NCBI GenBank assembly: GCA_949361645.1
Contig: OX442417.1
Span: 4,318,319-4,382,318, forward strand
Length of the DNA stretch: 64,000 nucleotides
Direction: 5' to 3'
Source of the DNA: Spongilla lacustris
Taxonomy: Eukaryota; Porifera; Demospongiae; Spongillida; Spongillidae
Made by a program: the position numbers and the translations under genes. Under the pieces are notes generated by a model. That model made no database searches, had not been told where the DNA came from, and was given only the letters and a program-made list of their open reading frames with translations. The stretch's first letter is position 1. Every line of letters begins with the position of its first letter. This document shows positions 47,042 to 59,021 of this stretch, piece after piece.

Positions 47042-47749
47042 TTTGCCCCTTCTCTGCAGCGGTTCATGGAAAACCCACACTTCTCTTGTCTCAGACTATC
47101 AGGGGTGGTTACCACGGCAGTGGCAAGGTCCCTTGTTTTAACTTTTCTTTCCACCCCCTGCGCTTCGAAACAACGTTTCCACCTCGCTAACATGTGCACT
47201 GATCGCAATGCCCTCGACAGCAAGGATCAAAGCCTACCTGAACGCAACGACTACTACTCTCACAAACATCTGTCTCTTGATAGCGTACGCATGACCCATG
47301 CTAAGGAGTTCAACATGCACAAATACCAAGAAAATCCCGACGTTATTGAGCAGTATTACTTTCCGAACACAGAAAACCATCACTCCAAGAACGGTACTTT
47401 GACATCATGGCTTCTTCGTCTCCCGAATTTGAAGATTGGGTCGTTAGAAATTTACGATTATCACAGCAATTATTTTCACGGCACTGTTGTTCCGAACACA
47501 GCACGCATCGACGTGCTTAAAATGTTTATGGTTATAGCATCCGAGGCAAAATGCATCTGAACTGATCCTCTATTTGATACAATTATAGTGCATCCGACAC
47601 TTCAAAAGTGCCTCTTGGACTTGAGAATCTTAAAACTGTCTAGTAGCAGGAACAATTACTACTTAAAAGCCCTGTCTGATGTTCTTCTACAGCGCGCGTC
47701 TTCAGGAAACCTTAGTATTCTATCAATCACTGTTAATAAAAAATCATGA
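47042..47749 (+). pseudogene. Leucine-rich protein, C-terminal part, one stop
   Basis: One frame is open from about 47042 to TGA 47747-47749 except for a single TGA at 47558-47560. Before the stop: SLQRFMENPHFSCLRLSG, then VLTFLSTPCASKQRFHL, and later LPNLKIGSLEIYD. After it: TLQKCLLDLRILKLSSS, then ALSDVLLQRASSGNLSILSI, a clear leucine-rich pattern. Continuing homology past the stop suggests a recent nonsense change or a sequencing error. There is no start module. It may belong to the same family as the single-exon gene at 38775, whose end is the beginning of such a leucine-rich region. Confidence 0.6.
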
Positions 47750-47973
47750 AACATCTGCTGTAGAACAAGTGCAACAGGCCGTATCTTCCTCTCTGCCACG
47801 ACTGGTATTCGATGTGGAGACAGGAATTCATGTACAAGAGAGACACTTATAGAGAACGGCACATAAAACACACTGTTTTTATTGGTCCAACCTGTCTCAC
47901 AATGAAAGTGAAATAATAAATGAGATCTGAATGCTAACTTATGGACCTTTATACTCTCCTATGATCCCAAATT

Positions 47974-48004
<31 letters not shown>

Positions 48005-48490
48005 GAGGGAATCTACAAATTTAAGAGTTACCAATTTATTACAAATCATAGTGAAAACTAGTTAATTAGTAAATCCGTTACACCACCATGTACTCAAGTC
48101 AGGCATCACTGGTTTCAAGTTAAAATGGCAATGTTGGATGAGGAACTCAATTGCTAGCTTCATAGACACTCTATTCATGTATTTCTCTGAGTTGATTAGA
48201 TTTCTAACAGCAAGCAGCTACAGTTTCAGACTGATAGGTAGAAAGGAATAGGTTTGGATTTTGAACCAGAATAGGAATGGCTCAGGAGTAAAGCCACACC
48301 CAACTTATATATCCACAATAACAAGGTCCGGAGCTTGATGGCAGTATTCCCCCATCACATCATCCTGCCCTCCACGATATTGTAGAAAATGTACCCATCA
48401 CTTGTAATTGAAATCCAATGTCCTCTGTGAACGAGAGTGTGAAGAAGATACAGATGGAATCGAAGGTGCTCTACCACAATGAATCCAAAA
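47750..48490. other. Non-coding stretch
   Basis: A GT-run followed by a G-run lies at 47974-48005. No gene. Confidence 0.4.
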
Positions 48491-48595
48491 TCATGTTCAG
48501 ACGATTATATTGCAGCAGTATTAAATCATGTTCAGACGATTATATTGCAGCAGTATTAAATCATGTTCAGACGATTATATTGCAGCAGTATTGTC
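48491..48595. repeat. 35-bp tandem repeat, three copies
   Basis: The unit contains ATCATGTTCAGACGATTATA and TTGCAGCAGTATT and is repeated three times, almost identical. Confidence 0.85.
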
Positions 48596-48599
48596 AGTT

Positions 48600-49233
48600 T
48601 ACATAGCTTCTGGTGGTGGGGCAGACCCTCCCCATGTCTGCTTGTGGAGCCCACAAGGAAACATGTAAATGACACAGGGGAAAGCCCCTGACTGATCATC
48701 ATGGAAATTATGGAACCCCTATATTGTACGTACATGTAAGTAATGAAACATGACAGAAGATGACTTATATGTGCTAGTAGAGGTGGTGTTCTTTGGCTGC
48801 CATATTATCACAATAGATGGAGGGATGAATGCTCAATTAGCTCAAGATAATGTTTGTGCATGCAAATCAAGTTTGAAGTTACTTATTAATCTGGGATGAA
48901 TGCAATGGATGTGTTCAGTATTGTAGCTACATTACTAATACACTTAATAACAAATCCATTCAGTCATAGCTGTATCATCATCATAGCATTAATTATACTA
49001 TAATAAAAAATAACCTTAAACTTGCTTTAATAATATAGCTCAAAGAATGACAAATTGCCATCTAAAAGAGGTTCATGATAAGAATTTACGATCTCTCCAG
49101 ATCTTTCATTTTCACAGACCCTTTGAGTAATAGCCTTTCACACATATCCAATGGTTCGTAGTTGTAGGTATCCAACTTGTATGATCGAATGGTAGCAATG
49201 GGAGCAGAGGCTGACAGAACATTAATTGGTGAT
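48600..49233. other. 3' flank of the small membrane-protein gene
   Basis: It likely holds the - strand 3' UTR. No other gene is seen. Confidence 0.35.
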
Positions 49234-50170
49234 TTATGACATTTTAATCAGAAGATCAAACCACTTCTTGTACACAGATAAGCTCACTGCAATGCACAAG
49301 TACATTAGAACACAAGCTATGATGGCCAACATCTTCACAGGCGTACTAGCTGTCTGACAATATGAACACCAGGCACAGAGGGAGATGAATAAATCGAAGA
49401 ACACCTGGCCAGAAGTGATAACGATCTTTGAATGGTGCCTAGTAGCTGTCAAGAAATGGCTTCAGTTTTATAATCCATTGAAGGCCCGGCCATTTCTATA
49501 TGCAGCCGTATAAGCGTACATGACTCGATATCGATACTCATAAATACATGGCAAGGGCTTTTTTAATGCAGTTACCACATCTCTGAATCTTGTATGCACT
49601 GCAGATAGTACAGGTTAATATATGTTAAAGATAATACATGCAGCTGCATCCACTATAAACTCTTATGATGCACAGGACAAAATGATTGATTTACAGCAAA
49701 GTTCGTGAATATGCAGTGATTATAGAAATCTAGCTCTTTGAAATTAATTGGACTAACATATAAGTTGTAAGGTAATTAAAGCTTCACTCAAGTATACTTT
49801 TGGAGGAAATTTTTCATTGTGAATCAGTATCAATATCATAACTTTGAAGAAGGTCTGTGCATATATGGAAAGTGCATGCACGTATTGTTTAAAACAGACG
49901 AATCGCTTGAAGTGTGGTGTGTGGTAGGTCTAGTTGTTAATTGCAAATTGTGCAAGTACTTGCCACTTGGTGGTTCATATGCCTGCATCTGACAATGCAT
50001 GCATGCAGTGTACAAAACAAGATGTTGAAATAGTATATGAAGAACGATGCTATATAAGCTACAAACCTTTTGGTTTTTAAAAAGAACAGATTTCTTTGGA
50101 CCGGCTCAAGAACACCAACGGAAATCACTCCGTTAGCAGCCGCGGCAAGGATTGAAGCCTGCTTTTTCAT
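49234..50170 (-). CDS. Two-exon small membrane protein, unknown family
   Basis: Exon 1 is 50170-50067: ATG, then KKQASILAAAANGVISVGVL and EPVQRNLFFLKTK, donor AAAAG|GTTTGT. Exon 2 is 49438-49234 after a TACTAG acceptor: RHHSKIVITSGQVFFDLFIS, then two hydrophobic helices (VFFDLFISLCAWCSYC; MLAIIACVLMYLCIAVSL) and a basic KKWFDLLIKMS end. The AG|G junction restores Arg and keeps frame. About 102 residues. Exon 1 also has a hydrophobic helix. I do not recognise the family. The intron is 628 bases. Confidence 0.5.
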
Positions 50171-52654
50171 TTTTCGATAATGCTGTGCGTTTGGATCACT
50201 GTACCATCATGAGATCAGGGTATATTTGATTTACAATTCTCCAAAATACACTTTCAATCATCACCGTGTTCATGATATGTTGAAACTAACGTTTTTTAAG
50301 CGTATAACTATACTCTTCCATGAATGTGTAATTTTAATTACAATCGTTAATTTATCAGTTCGTGTTCATCACAATTTATAATTTATATGACGGAAGGCTA
50401 TCCTGAAAGAGCTACATGTTGCAAAGGCTTCATGATTAAATTTGTGCATGACATGGATTCATTAGCCATGCATTAAAAAGTTGTACGTGCAATTTATATG
50501 AATTCTCAAGGTAAAGTCAGAAGCATGCCTTTTGTAGGACAAAGAGGGTCGTATAAATAAGAATTAAGGTATAAAGCGTGCAATGTTATGTACATGTACA
50601 CGTACCGTACGCTTATATTTACTGCACTCACTTATTGCCTCGATCGTACATTGCGTATTTAGTAACACACCGTATATTTGAACTTTCTCACCGTAAGTTA
50701 ATAAGTTAATAAAATCCGGACCACCTTTGGCAGCTCCGGATCAACCAAAAGTGGTCCGGGGCCGGACCAATTAAACAGTTGTCCGTCTGTCATCATGTTT
50801 ATCGTTCCTTATTTAGACTCGTAAATTATCTCATACGAAATGCATTGATTGTGCGTTCCTCAAGACATCGATAGTTTCATTATCAGTTGTTGCGTAAAAT
50901 CATGAGAACAACAGCATTTGACTAGAAATAACATGCTGCTACAAATCTAAATTCAATTGTGCCCTGGATATAAAGTTACAGTTGGACTGGTCAAACATAC
51001 ATACATGTATGTACAAGATTGGTGAATACATTTTTGCAAAATTATATACAGGGATAATCAAACGATATCTATTATGAAGAGGGATTGTATTATAGCCTAT
51101 TTCAGTTATAGTATGAAATACATATGTAGAAATTATACAAGAATGATGGCATTATCTGTTGCCTGCATCTCCAGCATTTTTAGTAAGTTAAGATGGACGC
51201 CTCCAATATCACTACAATTAGGAGTTTAAAAACATGCATTGGTAGTTGGTGTTTCAGAATGCATGGCTCCTCCAGTAAATATTGCTGTGTTGTTTATGAA
51301 TGACACATTTGCTTGTGGCTGAATTGATAAACTGGAATCAACGTAAATAGCTCCCCCGAAGGTAGCAGTGTTGATAATAATTAGAATTGTGAAGGAAGGA
51401 TACATATAATACTATGATGTTTGAAGACAAATACATGCACCTACACTTGCAGTCAAATCTAAATATCTAAAGATTTCTTTGTAGAGAAAAATTGGAATAA
51501 AGAGCAGTTATGTTTAATCGGATAAATGATTATTTCTATCTTGAAAATAATATGTATTTAAGAATCTTTCATAATTATTTTAGATTGTAAAAAGCAGTTA
51601 TAACCAGTTTTATCCATCAAATGGTATGGTTGATTAAAGTAATGTCCAATATAAAAAATTTTTATTAAACAATTATTCATCCCAAGGCCAAATGATGATT
51701 CTGTAATAAATAATTGTCTGCATGTACATGTACGGTGAATAAGATACATGTATGTATACTTTGATCCTGTGGAAATGAATTGTTGTTAAGCATAAAAATG
51801 TAGTGATTTCCCACTTTTGAAAAGTTACATTCAAATTTTGAGTTTGTAACTGCAAGCCATTTGAAATATCTGTGTAATGGCATATGCATGATGGGGAGAT
51901 AGGAGAAGAGATATTGATTAACACCATTGTGTAAATGGTATCACCTTGCTCTCATCTGATGGCTACAAGACACAGGTAGACAGTCATTATGACTACCCAC
52001 ACCTTGTTGTGCACCAAAGTACATTTTTTCATTCTTAGTGGTGGCTAGTAGTAAATTTAATATTACTACATCTGACGCTGTGCCCTTAAAGGCAACCATA
52101 CACTATGCAACATGTTATGTGCAACTCAAATGAATATCGGTAAAACTAGACCTTCTATATATGTACATGTACATGTATGTAACCAAGCCATCTGATGCCA
52201 AAGCTTTCATGCAATATTTGGCCAATGTTGTACATGTACATGTACATGTACATATTGTGGTACTTCAAGATTGCTAGGGATTTTAGTGGCTACTTAATAT
52301 TCGCACAGCAACAGAAACCACAAGCCACCTATAAGCTGGTTTTGGCCCCAACTGGCCTATCAAGTGATAGTGGTTCTAAAAGCTTCACTTCAGGTAAGCG
52401 AGCAACTTTTAGGTTGTCCCATGCTCATTTATTATTGCAGATAGAAGAATAACCCTTGAGGCTTATACATACATGTATGGACATACAAGCATGTACCTAT
52501 CTTGACAACATATACATGTACTAATAACTATGACCTTCCAGGACGCCAAAGTCACCAGCCGACATTTGACAAACAACTTGCATAACACATCCAATACTGC
52601 CTTGCGCCCCAACTGCCATTGTAATTCCCATGTTTATCGCCTACACTGCATAAA
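50171..52654. other. Mostly non-coding stretch
   Basis: 50715-50760 has inverted TCCGGACCAC/GTGGTCCGG phrases. An open segment at 52262-52393 (YFKIARDFSGYLIFAQQQKP, ending at a GTAAGC donor) could be an exon on +, but its acceptor is weak and no partner was found. Confidence 0.4.
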
Positions 52655-52805
52655 AAACGGGTTTACGCAAGCGGTAAACACGACGTAAAGATGAGGTAAA
52701 GCTCAGGTTTACTCATATTTACTTATGTTTACAACGAAGCAAACCTGATGTTTACGTAATAGTGTAAAGGTGGTAAAGTCCGGGTTTACGCGTGTTTACG
52801 CATCG
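52655..52805. repeat. Cluster of GTTTACG/GTAAAC words
   Basis: About a dozen copies of GTTTAC or its inverse GTAAAC/GTAAAG lie in 150 bases in both orientations, with CGTAAA and TTTACGC termini. It resembles the subterminal repeats of a small DNA transposon. No clear ends. Confidence 0.5.
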
Positions 52806-53365
52806 CAAATATGATGTCAAATGTTACATTTGGTATAGCTTTACACATCCTCATAAAAGTCAGATCTATATTTAGCACTGTTGAGTGTGACAGCTTTTAT
52901 TTTTAGATCTACAGCTAGCTAGCTACTCTTAATTTTAATTCATAACTTCAAAAAGGTTAGCGTTGATGAATTGCAAAAACAAATAGCAGTATACAACACG
53001 CAAGAAAATTAAAAGTCCATGGCGGAGGCTTGGGTGCTGAGGAAGGGTGCCACCGTTCGCGCCGCTCTGCTAGTGCGCCTTATTGTTAGGAAGGAACCCC
53101 CGTATCTTCTTCAAGCAAGCCAGACCTGCTTCATTATTGACGATCGATCGATATACATTGGACTGGGGACCAGGAGAGGTATTCAGTACTATTCACAACT
53201 AGATGCAAGGCAAGCCAGCAGCATTTGACTTTTCAGTTACCTAAAAAAAAAATTCATCCAGCTTGTCAGTAGTGGGAATGTCTTTAGGAGTAACTAGTTG
53301 CTCAGGCCTCTGAGATCAGTGAACACAATACTATATAATATATGTGTGTGGACAACTATAACTAA
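52806..53365. other. Non-coding stretch
   Basis: A 69-codon frame at 53019 has no recognisable family. Nothing else. Confidence 0.35.
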
Positions 53366-53519
53366 GATGGGTTTTTATCCTTTGGTTGTTGAGACCTATG
53401 GTGTGAAGAATTTTGCTCATTTTGCATTACGGCTGGCAATTACCTGCTCCAAGCCAAAGTCTGTCATCAGACACGACCTATATGGCAGGCTGAACACCTG
53501 CCTTGCATGTTACATGTAG
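53366..53519 (+). pseudogene. Retroelement C-terminal domain relic 3
   Basis: It encodes MGFYPLVVETYGVKNFAHFA, then LRLAITCSKPKSV and DLYGRLNTCL, matching the last block of relics 2 and 4 (GRLN.TLV) and the P(L/F)VVET.G phrase that precedes it. It is only about 50 codons and lacks the reverse transcriptase. Confidence 0.55.
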
Positions 53520-53721
53520 ATTTCTAGAGCTAACATCGACCTAAAGATGCTTCCAATAGTATAGATTGACTCAAAATTCGTGCATTGTCAGGGGCGGATC
53601 TATCATGGTTCGCCCATTTTAATATTAGCTGTCCAAAGTTAGCAAAGGACGCATGTTTTATTAACTTGGCGATCTTATCTAGCTTGTAACGTTATTTCCA
53701 ATTCCAATTGTTGCCCTTTGT

Positions 53722-53892
53722 TGCCTAGTTCCGCATAACATGTTGCCTGTTGTTTCAGTTCTACGTAACATGTTGCCTGTGTTGTTTCAGTTTTACGTAA
53801 CATGTTGCCTGTGTTGTTTCAGTTCTACGTAACATGTTGCCTGTTGTTTCAGTTCTACGTAACATGTTGCCTGCATGTTGTTTCAGTTCCGC
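53722..53892. repeat. ~30-bp tandem repeat, five to six copies
   Basis: The unit contains GTTTCAGTTCTACGTAACAT and GTTGCCTG. Units differ in length by 0-4 bases (TG insertion). AACATGTTGCC is constant. Confidence 0.85.
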
Positions 53893-54716
53893 GTTGTGCA
53901 TATCAAACTTGGTTCGCCTTTTATGCATAAACAACACATGCAACATCATACGCGCTGTGCATGGAAGTTCCTAGGATGCATGGATGGGCTACCACCACCT
54001 TTTTCGCCTAGGGCAGACAGGCATACATACATACATACATACACACACTCAGACATACATACATGTACGATACTTGTACTTACATATTGATGGCAGGCAT
54101 GTGTGCATTGTGTGTCAAGTACTCAGGGGTGAGCGATGAAGGAGAGGGTAGTCAGGCAGACTCAGGCTACTCTGCCATTTTATGTTCCCTTTGTATTAAC
54201 CCCTTGATAGCCTCTGCACTAGCCATTATTTGTTTCTGAATTTGGCCTTGGAGGTGGTTGGGTTGTTTCCCCTTTGTTGTTATAAAATTAAAATAAAATA
54301 AAAACAATTTAGATATGCAATACATGTACATAATGGATTCCATTAGCGCTAGGCAAAAAGTGGTATATTGGGAATGCTATTATACATGTATGGGAAAGCT
54401 GTAGAGTACCACAATTTATCCTCCTCCCCTACCCCCTCCCCTCCCCTCTGCCCCCACCAAGATATAAATGTTTATGTTTAAGTGGGCTTGTCTTTGTAAT
54501 GTAATGCTTCTGCGTACATGTGTACCTGTTTCAACATTTCAGGAAAGGACTGGTAAAATAAAAAAGAATCTTGTTTTTTTTTTTTTTGGGGGGGGGGGGG
54601 GGGGGGATAAATTGTGGTACTCGACACTACTAGGTACAGTTTTGTATCATCATTTGCTATTCAGTGAACTCTCTTTATCCACACCCCTTTTCCACACCCT
54701 TCTACCACTCCCCCAG
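53893..54716. other. Upstream of the STP-rich membrane gene
   Basis: It includes a T-run followed by a 21-base G-run near 54576-54606. It likely contains intron sequence of the next gene. Upstream exons were not identified. Confidence 0.4.
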
Positions 54717-55597
54717 GAGAACAGCAGTGCTCCACTGAAGGCACAGTTTGTTGTTTATGACATCATAGTTGCCTCCCCCTCAGTGGATAGCACGACATCA
54801 CAGGCGACAGAACCAATCATCCCATCATCACCAGCAGAGTCACTCACACCATCGTCATCTATAGAGGTTTCATCAGTACAAAATGTCATCTTCAATAATG
54901 GAATCTATTTCATCATCGTCCCTGGAGACTTCATCATTTCAATAACAGAATCATCCATCCCATCAACATCCCTTGAGATTTTGTCATCAACAATACCATC
55001 GTCTTCAAGAACAGAATCTATTTCGTCATCATCATCGCTGGAGATTTCGACATCAACACAATTTTCAGTAACAGGATCACCTAGCGGCTTTTCCCTCACC
55101 CCATCACCTTCAACGGCATCCTCCCCCCTGCTGTCCCCTTCACCCTCACCATCACGTGCTACCCCCACAGCAGGAAGCCCCACAGCTGCACCAGCGTCTG
55201 TTGAACTTGGGAGCCAGGTCATTAGACTGATAGTGGGCGGGGCTGTGGGCGGGGCTCTGATATCGGTGGTGTTACTGGCGTTGGTTGTTGCACTTTGTGT
55301 GAGGTGAGTGATCTAAGTACTAAGCACACACACCACCACCCACACATGATCTAGTAATTAATTAAGCACCACCCACACATGATTTCATCAGTAAGCACCC
55401 TCACACACACACACACATGTACATGTACCATCCTAATTAATACCCCCTCCACACCTCCCAGGAGTGTGAGGACCAAGGAGCAGAATACCTACAGAGAAAT
55501 GTCCTTCACAGCTTACCCAGACTACGAGGAAGAATATGTTGGTGTGAAGCCACAGAAGAAGGGGAAGCTGGACATGGATTATGAGAAGCTGGAGTAG
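54717..55597 (+). CDS. Ser/Thr/Pro-rich single-pass membrane protein, 3' exons
   Basis: Exon 54717-55303 follows CTCCCCCAG and ends AG|GTGAGT. Exon 55462-55597 follows CCTCCCAG and ends at TAG; the AG|G junction keeps frame. The first exon gives a long Ser/Thr/Pro-rich stalk of mucin-like composition with imperfect repeats (IPSSS..ES, SSSLEIS), then a membrane helix (LIVGGAVGGALISVVLLALV). The tail begins SVRTKEQNTY and is tyrosine-rich (YPDYEEEY, YVGV, YEKLE, the last fitting a YxxL-type sorting signal). It looks like the membrane end of an adhesion or receptor protein. The extracellular head exons must lie upstream and were not found. Confidence 0.65.
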
Positions 55598-55702
55598 ATG
55601 GTGTGCATTAAATGGATACATGTGTAGGAGTTAGCCAAAGCCCTCGCCAACTTTGTATGCATGGGCTAACCTGATAGTGCACACTATCATGTGGTTTGTG
55701 CA

Positions 55703-55708
55703 CACACA

Positions 55709-55762
<54 letters not shown>
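55703..55762. repeat. (CA)n microsatellite
   Basis: About 30 dinucleotides with one CAT interruption. Confidence 0.9.
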
Positions 55763-55765
<3 letters not shown>

Positions 55766-55934
55766 ATCACAGGGGTGAGCATTCAGATTCAGTGCAATAG
55801 ATCTAGTTAATTGTTGCAGAAGCCAAGGTTTCGTCAGTATCTGTTTAATGCATTTACTGAATTCTTTGTGTGCACATCATTTTATATATATAATTATATA
55901 TTATATAATTATATATATAATTATAATTATATAT
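55763..55934. other. AT-rich flank of the fold-back element
   Basis: TATATAATTATAT palindromes at 55880-55934 continue on the far side at 56755-56810, so the fold-back element landed in an AT-repeat tract. Confidence 0.5.
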
Positions 55935-56749
55935 GGGACAGTATCCGCGAAACTTTCGTACGTTTTATAACATTATAAAACAATAGTGTAATAACGTTTG
56001 AATCACTATATCTTCCGAACGTTAAGCGTTATTGACATTCTATTTTCAGCACTTCATACTACACCATTTCTCTATGACAAAATACATTTTGGAGTCTTGC
56101 AGTTGCTCCGTACCAGCATTGCAACGTTCGATACCCCACCGGGTTCAAAGCCACCATAACTTTCGATAGGAGCAATCAAATCGCTTCAAATTCGGTTTGT
56201 AGGTAGAGAGGTCCTATACCTATCTACTTGTTCTGTTCGTTAATTTTTATGCCATCCGTTACAGAGATACAGTTGAGCAAACTACGTGTGCGTTTTCCCG
56301 CTTGATTCGCGCCAATGATATAACCACCGCCTCCCCATACATTGAGCGAGAAGCGATTTGCCCAAATCATTGGCGCGAATCAAGCGGGAAAAATGCACGT
56401 AGTTTGTTCAACTGTATCTCCATAACGGATGATATAAAAATTAACGAACAGAACAAATCGATAGGTATAGGACCTCTCTACCTACAAACCGAATTTGAAG
56501 CGATTTGATTGCTCCTATCGAAAGTTATGGCGGGTTTGAACCCGGTGGGGTATCGAACGTTGCAATGCTAACAAGGAGCAAGTGCAAGACTCCAAAATGT
56601 ATTTTGTCATAGAGAAATGGTGTAGTATAAAGTGTTGAAAATAGGATGTCAATAATGTTTACCGTTCGGAAGATATAGCGATTCAAACGTTATAACACTA
56701 TTATCTTATAATGATATAAAACGTACGAAATTTTCGCGGATACTGTCCC
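55935..56749. mobile_element. 815-bp fold-back element, copy 2
   Basis: The ends are GGGACAGTATCC and GGATACTGTCCC, the interior is an inverted repeat throughout, and the centre is GCTTGATTCGCGCCAA / TTGGCGCGAATCAAGC, as in the element at 14146. ATAT flanks both sides (55931-55934, 56750-56753). Outer arms differ from copy 1 but terminal and central blocks are shared. Confidence 0.85.
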
Positions 56750-56810
56750 ATATTATTATTATTATTATTATATATATATAATATTATAATTATAATTATA
56801 TATATAGTGT

Positions 56811-57194
56811 GTAAAATTATGGAACGCCGTTGCCCTCAATATTCAGGGCGTTTCTATATTTTATTTTATTTTTGTTTTTATTTTTATTTTTTATTTTATC
56901 CATAGTAATTTCGAAATGCTATCCGATAAATAGAAACACTCTCTTGATCCGCTACTTGAAGTTGCCGTGTTTTCTCAATAAACAGGTTGTTTAGTTCGCT
57001 GCGAGGTTGTTACATTTGTTGCTGTGTGTTCTAAACAGACACAGCTTGTTTTTACCCATTGAACACCTCTTCGTTGTAGCTTGTTTGGATCGTAAAGTGT
57101 AGCACTTTAGTACCTCTTCATTCGCATGTATTGTTACATGTAGCTTAATTACCGGTAGCCGCGATATCATGTTGCTTTCCTGTCCAAAGCCCTC
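56811..57194. other. Non-coding stretch
   Basis: A TTTTATT-rich stretch at 56855-56900. No gene. Confidence 0.4.
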
Positions 57195-57499
57195 TCTTCC
57201 AGCGGCGTAGGAAGGAGTTTTAAAGTGGGGGGCAAACTTTGATGGTCATCATGGGGAGGGTGCGGGAGAGGGGTACCCGTCGCGGCGGCCCCGCCCAGCC
57301 AGCTAGGGGAGTGCTGTAAGCTTCCCCATTCTGAGGAAAAGGTAGGTTTCGCTTGGTTTTTAATAAAAATAAAATAGTATGCATAGATACACTGTAGCAT
57401 CGCTGGTGTAAAAGTGGCCCCCCCCCCCCCCCCTTTAAAAGTGGGGGACAGTTGCCCTCCCTGCCCCCTCCCTTTAAAAGTGGGGGACAGTTGCCCTCC

Positions 57500-57531
<32 letters not shown>

Positions 57532-57545
57532 CTTTTCAGACGCCA
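57195..57545. repeat. GC-rich repeat with 30-base C-run
   Basis: It starts AGCGGCGTAGGAAGGAGTTT and ends AGACGCCACTGC. It contains a 48-base unit (TTTAAAAGTGGGGGACAGTT plus CCCTCC) twice and a C-run at 57503-57532. It matches the GC-rich fragment at 3355-3480. A dispersed element. Confidence 0.65.
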
Positions 57546-58149
57546 CTGCTTTCGTCTGCATATGCTTTACCCGATCAGAACGGTGCATGCACGTTGCATT
57601 CTGAGCGCACAGGAAAAAACGCGTAAAATCATTTTGGAATCATTATGTGATTGAACATTAAAATCAATTTAAATGTTCAATCACACAGCGATTTTTCAGA
57701 GGATTTTTAAAACCTTTATTAAATCAAAACTTGATTCGACGCTTTTTTTTCCCCTTGCATGTAGGCCTATAACAGATCAACACATATGTTACTCTGATTG
57801 TACACAATACGAACGAAGGCTTACATGTACATGCGCATTGCTTAACTTGAACGTTCTAGGGGCTTGTATTTCCTTTACAGTGTGCTCTTTTTTCTTCTCT
57901 TGGTACTGGATTTCCCTTTGATCATTTCTCAGCTCTTGTGACATTGCACCTTAGTCATGTTTTAAAACGCTTACACGTTTACCACCAGCACTGAAAATTA
58001 CAACTGGCATGATTTATTTTAATATCAGGTTCTCATACTTCTGAATCCACATCTCAGTTCATCACACAAGATCCATTTAACTATAACAGTCCTTCTGAAG
58101 AAAAAGGTTTGGTATAGTTGGCAAAACCAGATATCTAGTTATAATCCTG
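57546..58149. other. Non-coding stretch
   Basis: Nothing supported. A short inverted pair AAACATTTAAA-type lies at 57645-57680. Confidence 0.4.
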
Positions 58150-58151
58150 TA

Positions 58152-59021
58152 GGGGAGGAGTGGGTTAGTTGAGCCAAATTTTAGAGTTAGGTTTATACTG
58201 CCTTTGAGTTTTGCCAGATATATAAATGGGCATCACTCGGCATGTTGTAGGAATGTTAGAGACTGCGGATGGGCATGAAAAAAAGGACATCATAAAAAAT
58301 CAACTGGTGTTAAAACTAACCCAGCCAAGTGGGTCAGTTGATCTTTGAGCCATACGCTGTCTTATGTGCACATGCTAGCATGAGTAGGCCAAGGCTTTCT
58401 TGTCTCTTGTCCAATGTCCAAGCATTGTGAAATAATTGATCAAAGTAAATTCATACACTAATGCATGACACTTTACCAACGAGAGCCCGTAAAATTGATT
58501 TGCAAGTGTTTTAACGTGACTCACAATGTCATTCTCCATTTTACAGATATTAACAGAATGCCTCGGAGATTGTTTCATAGCCAAACAAGCCTAGCTCACT
58601 GTTTCTGTTACATGAACCAATAATGCCATACAATCACAGTTAAAGTGTATGGCTCAACTAACCCCTTTGCAAATGGCTCTTAATCCCACTACTAACTTTT
58701 CAAGTAACGAGGAAAGTTGCATAAAACGAAGCAAAGTATATAGTTTATTTTAAACATTAATATAGCTGCATACTTGTACTTTCTAACACCTAGACTGAAA
58801 CGGAAATATCAATGATGAGAGCAGAAACTGTAAAAAAAAATCACTCTGATCATCAAATTTCTTATTCTTGAATATTACATTGTAATGAATACAAAAACAA
58901 AATCCTTATGTAGGACAAAACGATAGACATTACATTTAATGTCAATATATGTTACCATAATTCAAGTATGTTTCTTTGTAGGCTAAAAAAAGGGGGTGGC
59001 TCAACTAACCCACTCCTCCCC
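58152..59021. mobile_element. 870-bp TA-flanked transposon
   Basis: Termini GGGGAGGAGTGGGTTAGT are inverted and bordered by TA (58150-58151, 59022-59023). GTGGGTCAGTTGA and GGCTCAACTAACCCC recur inside (58330, 58650). No transposase frame. A second, partial, inverted copy of its right half lies at 62163-62735 as part of a larger inverted duplication. Confidence 0.8.
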
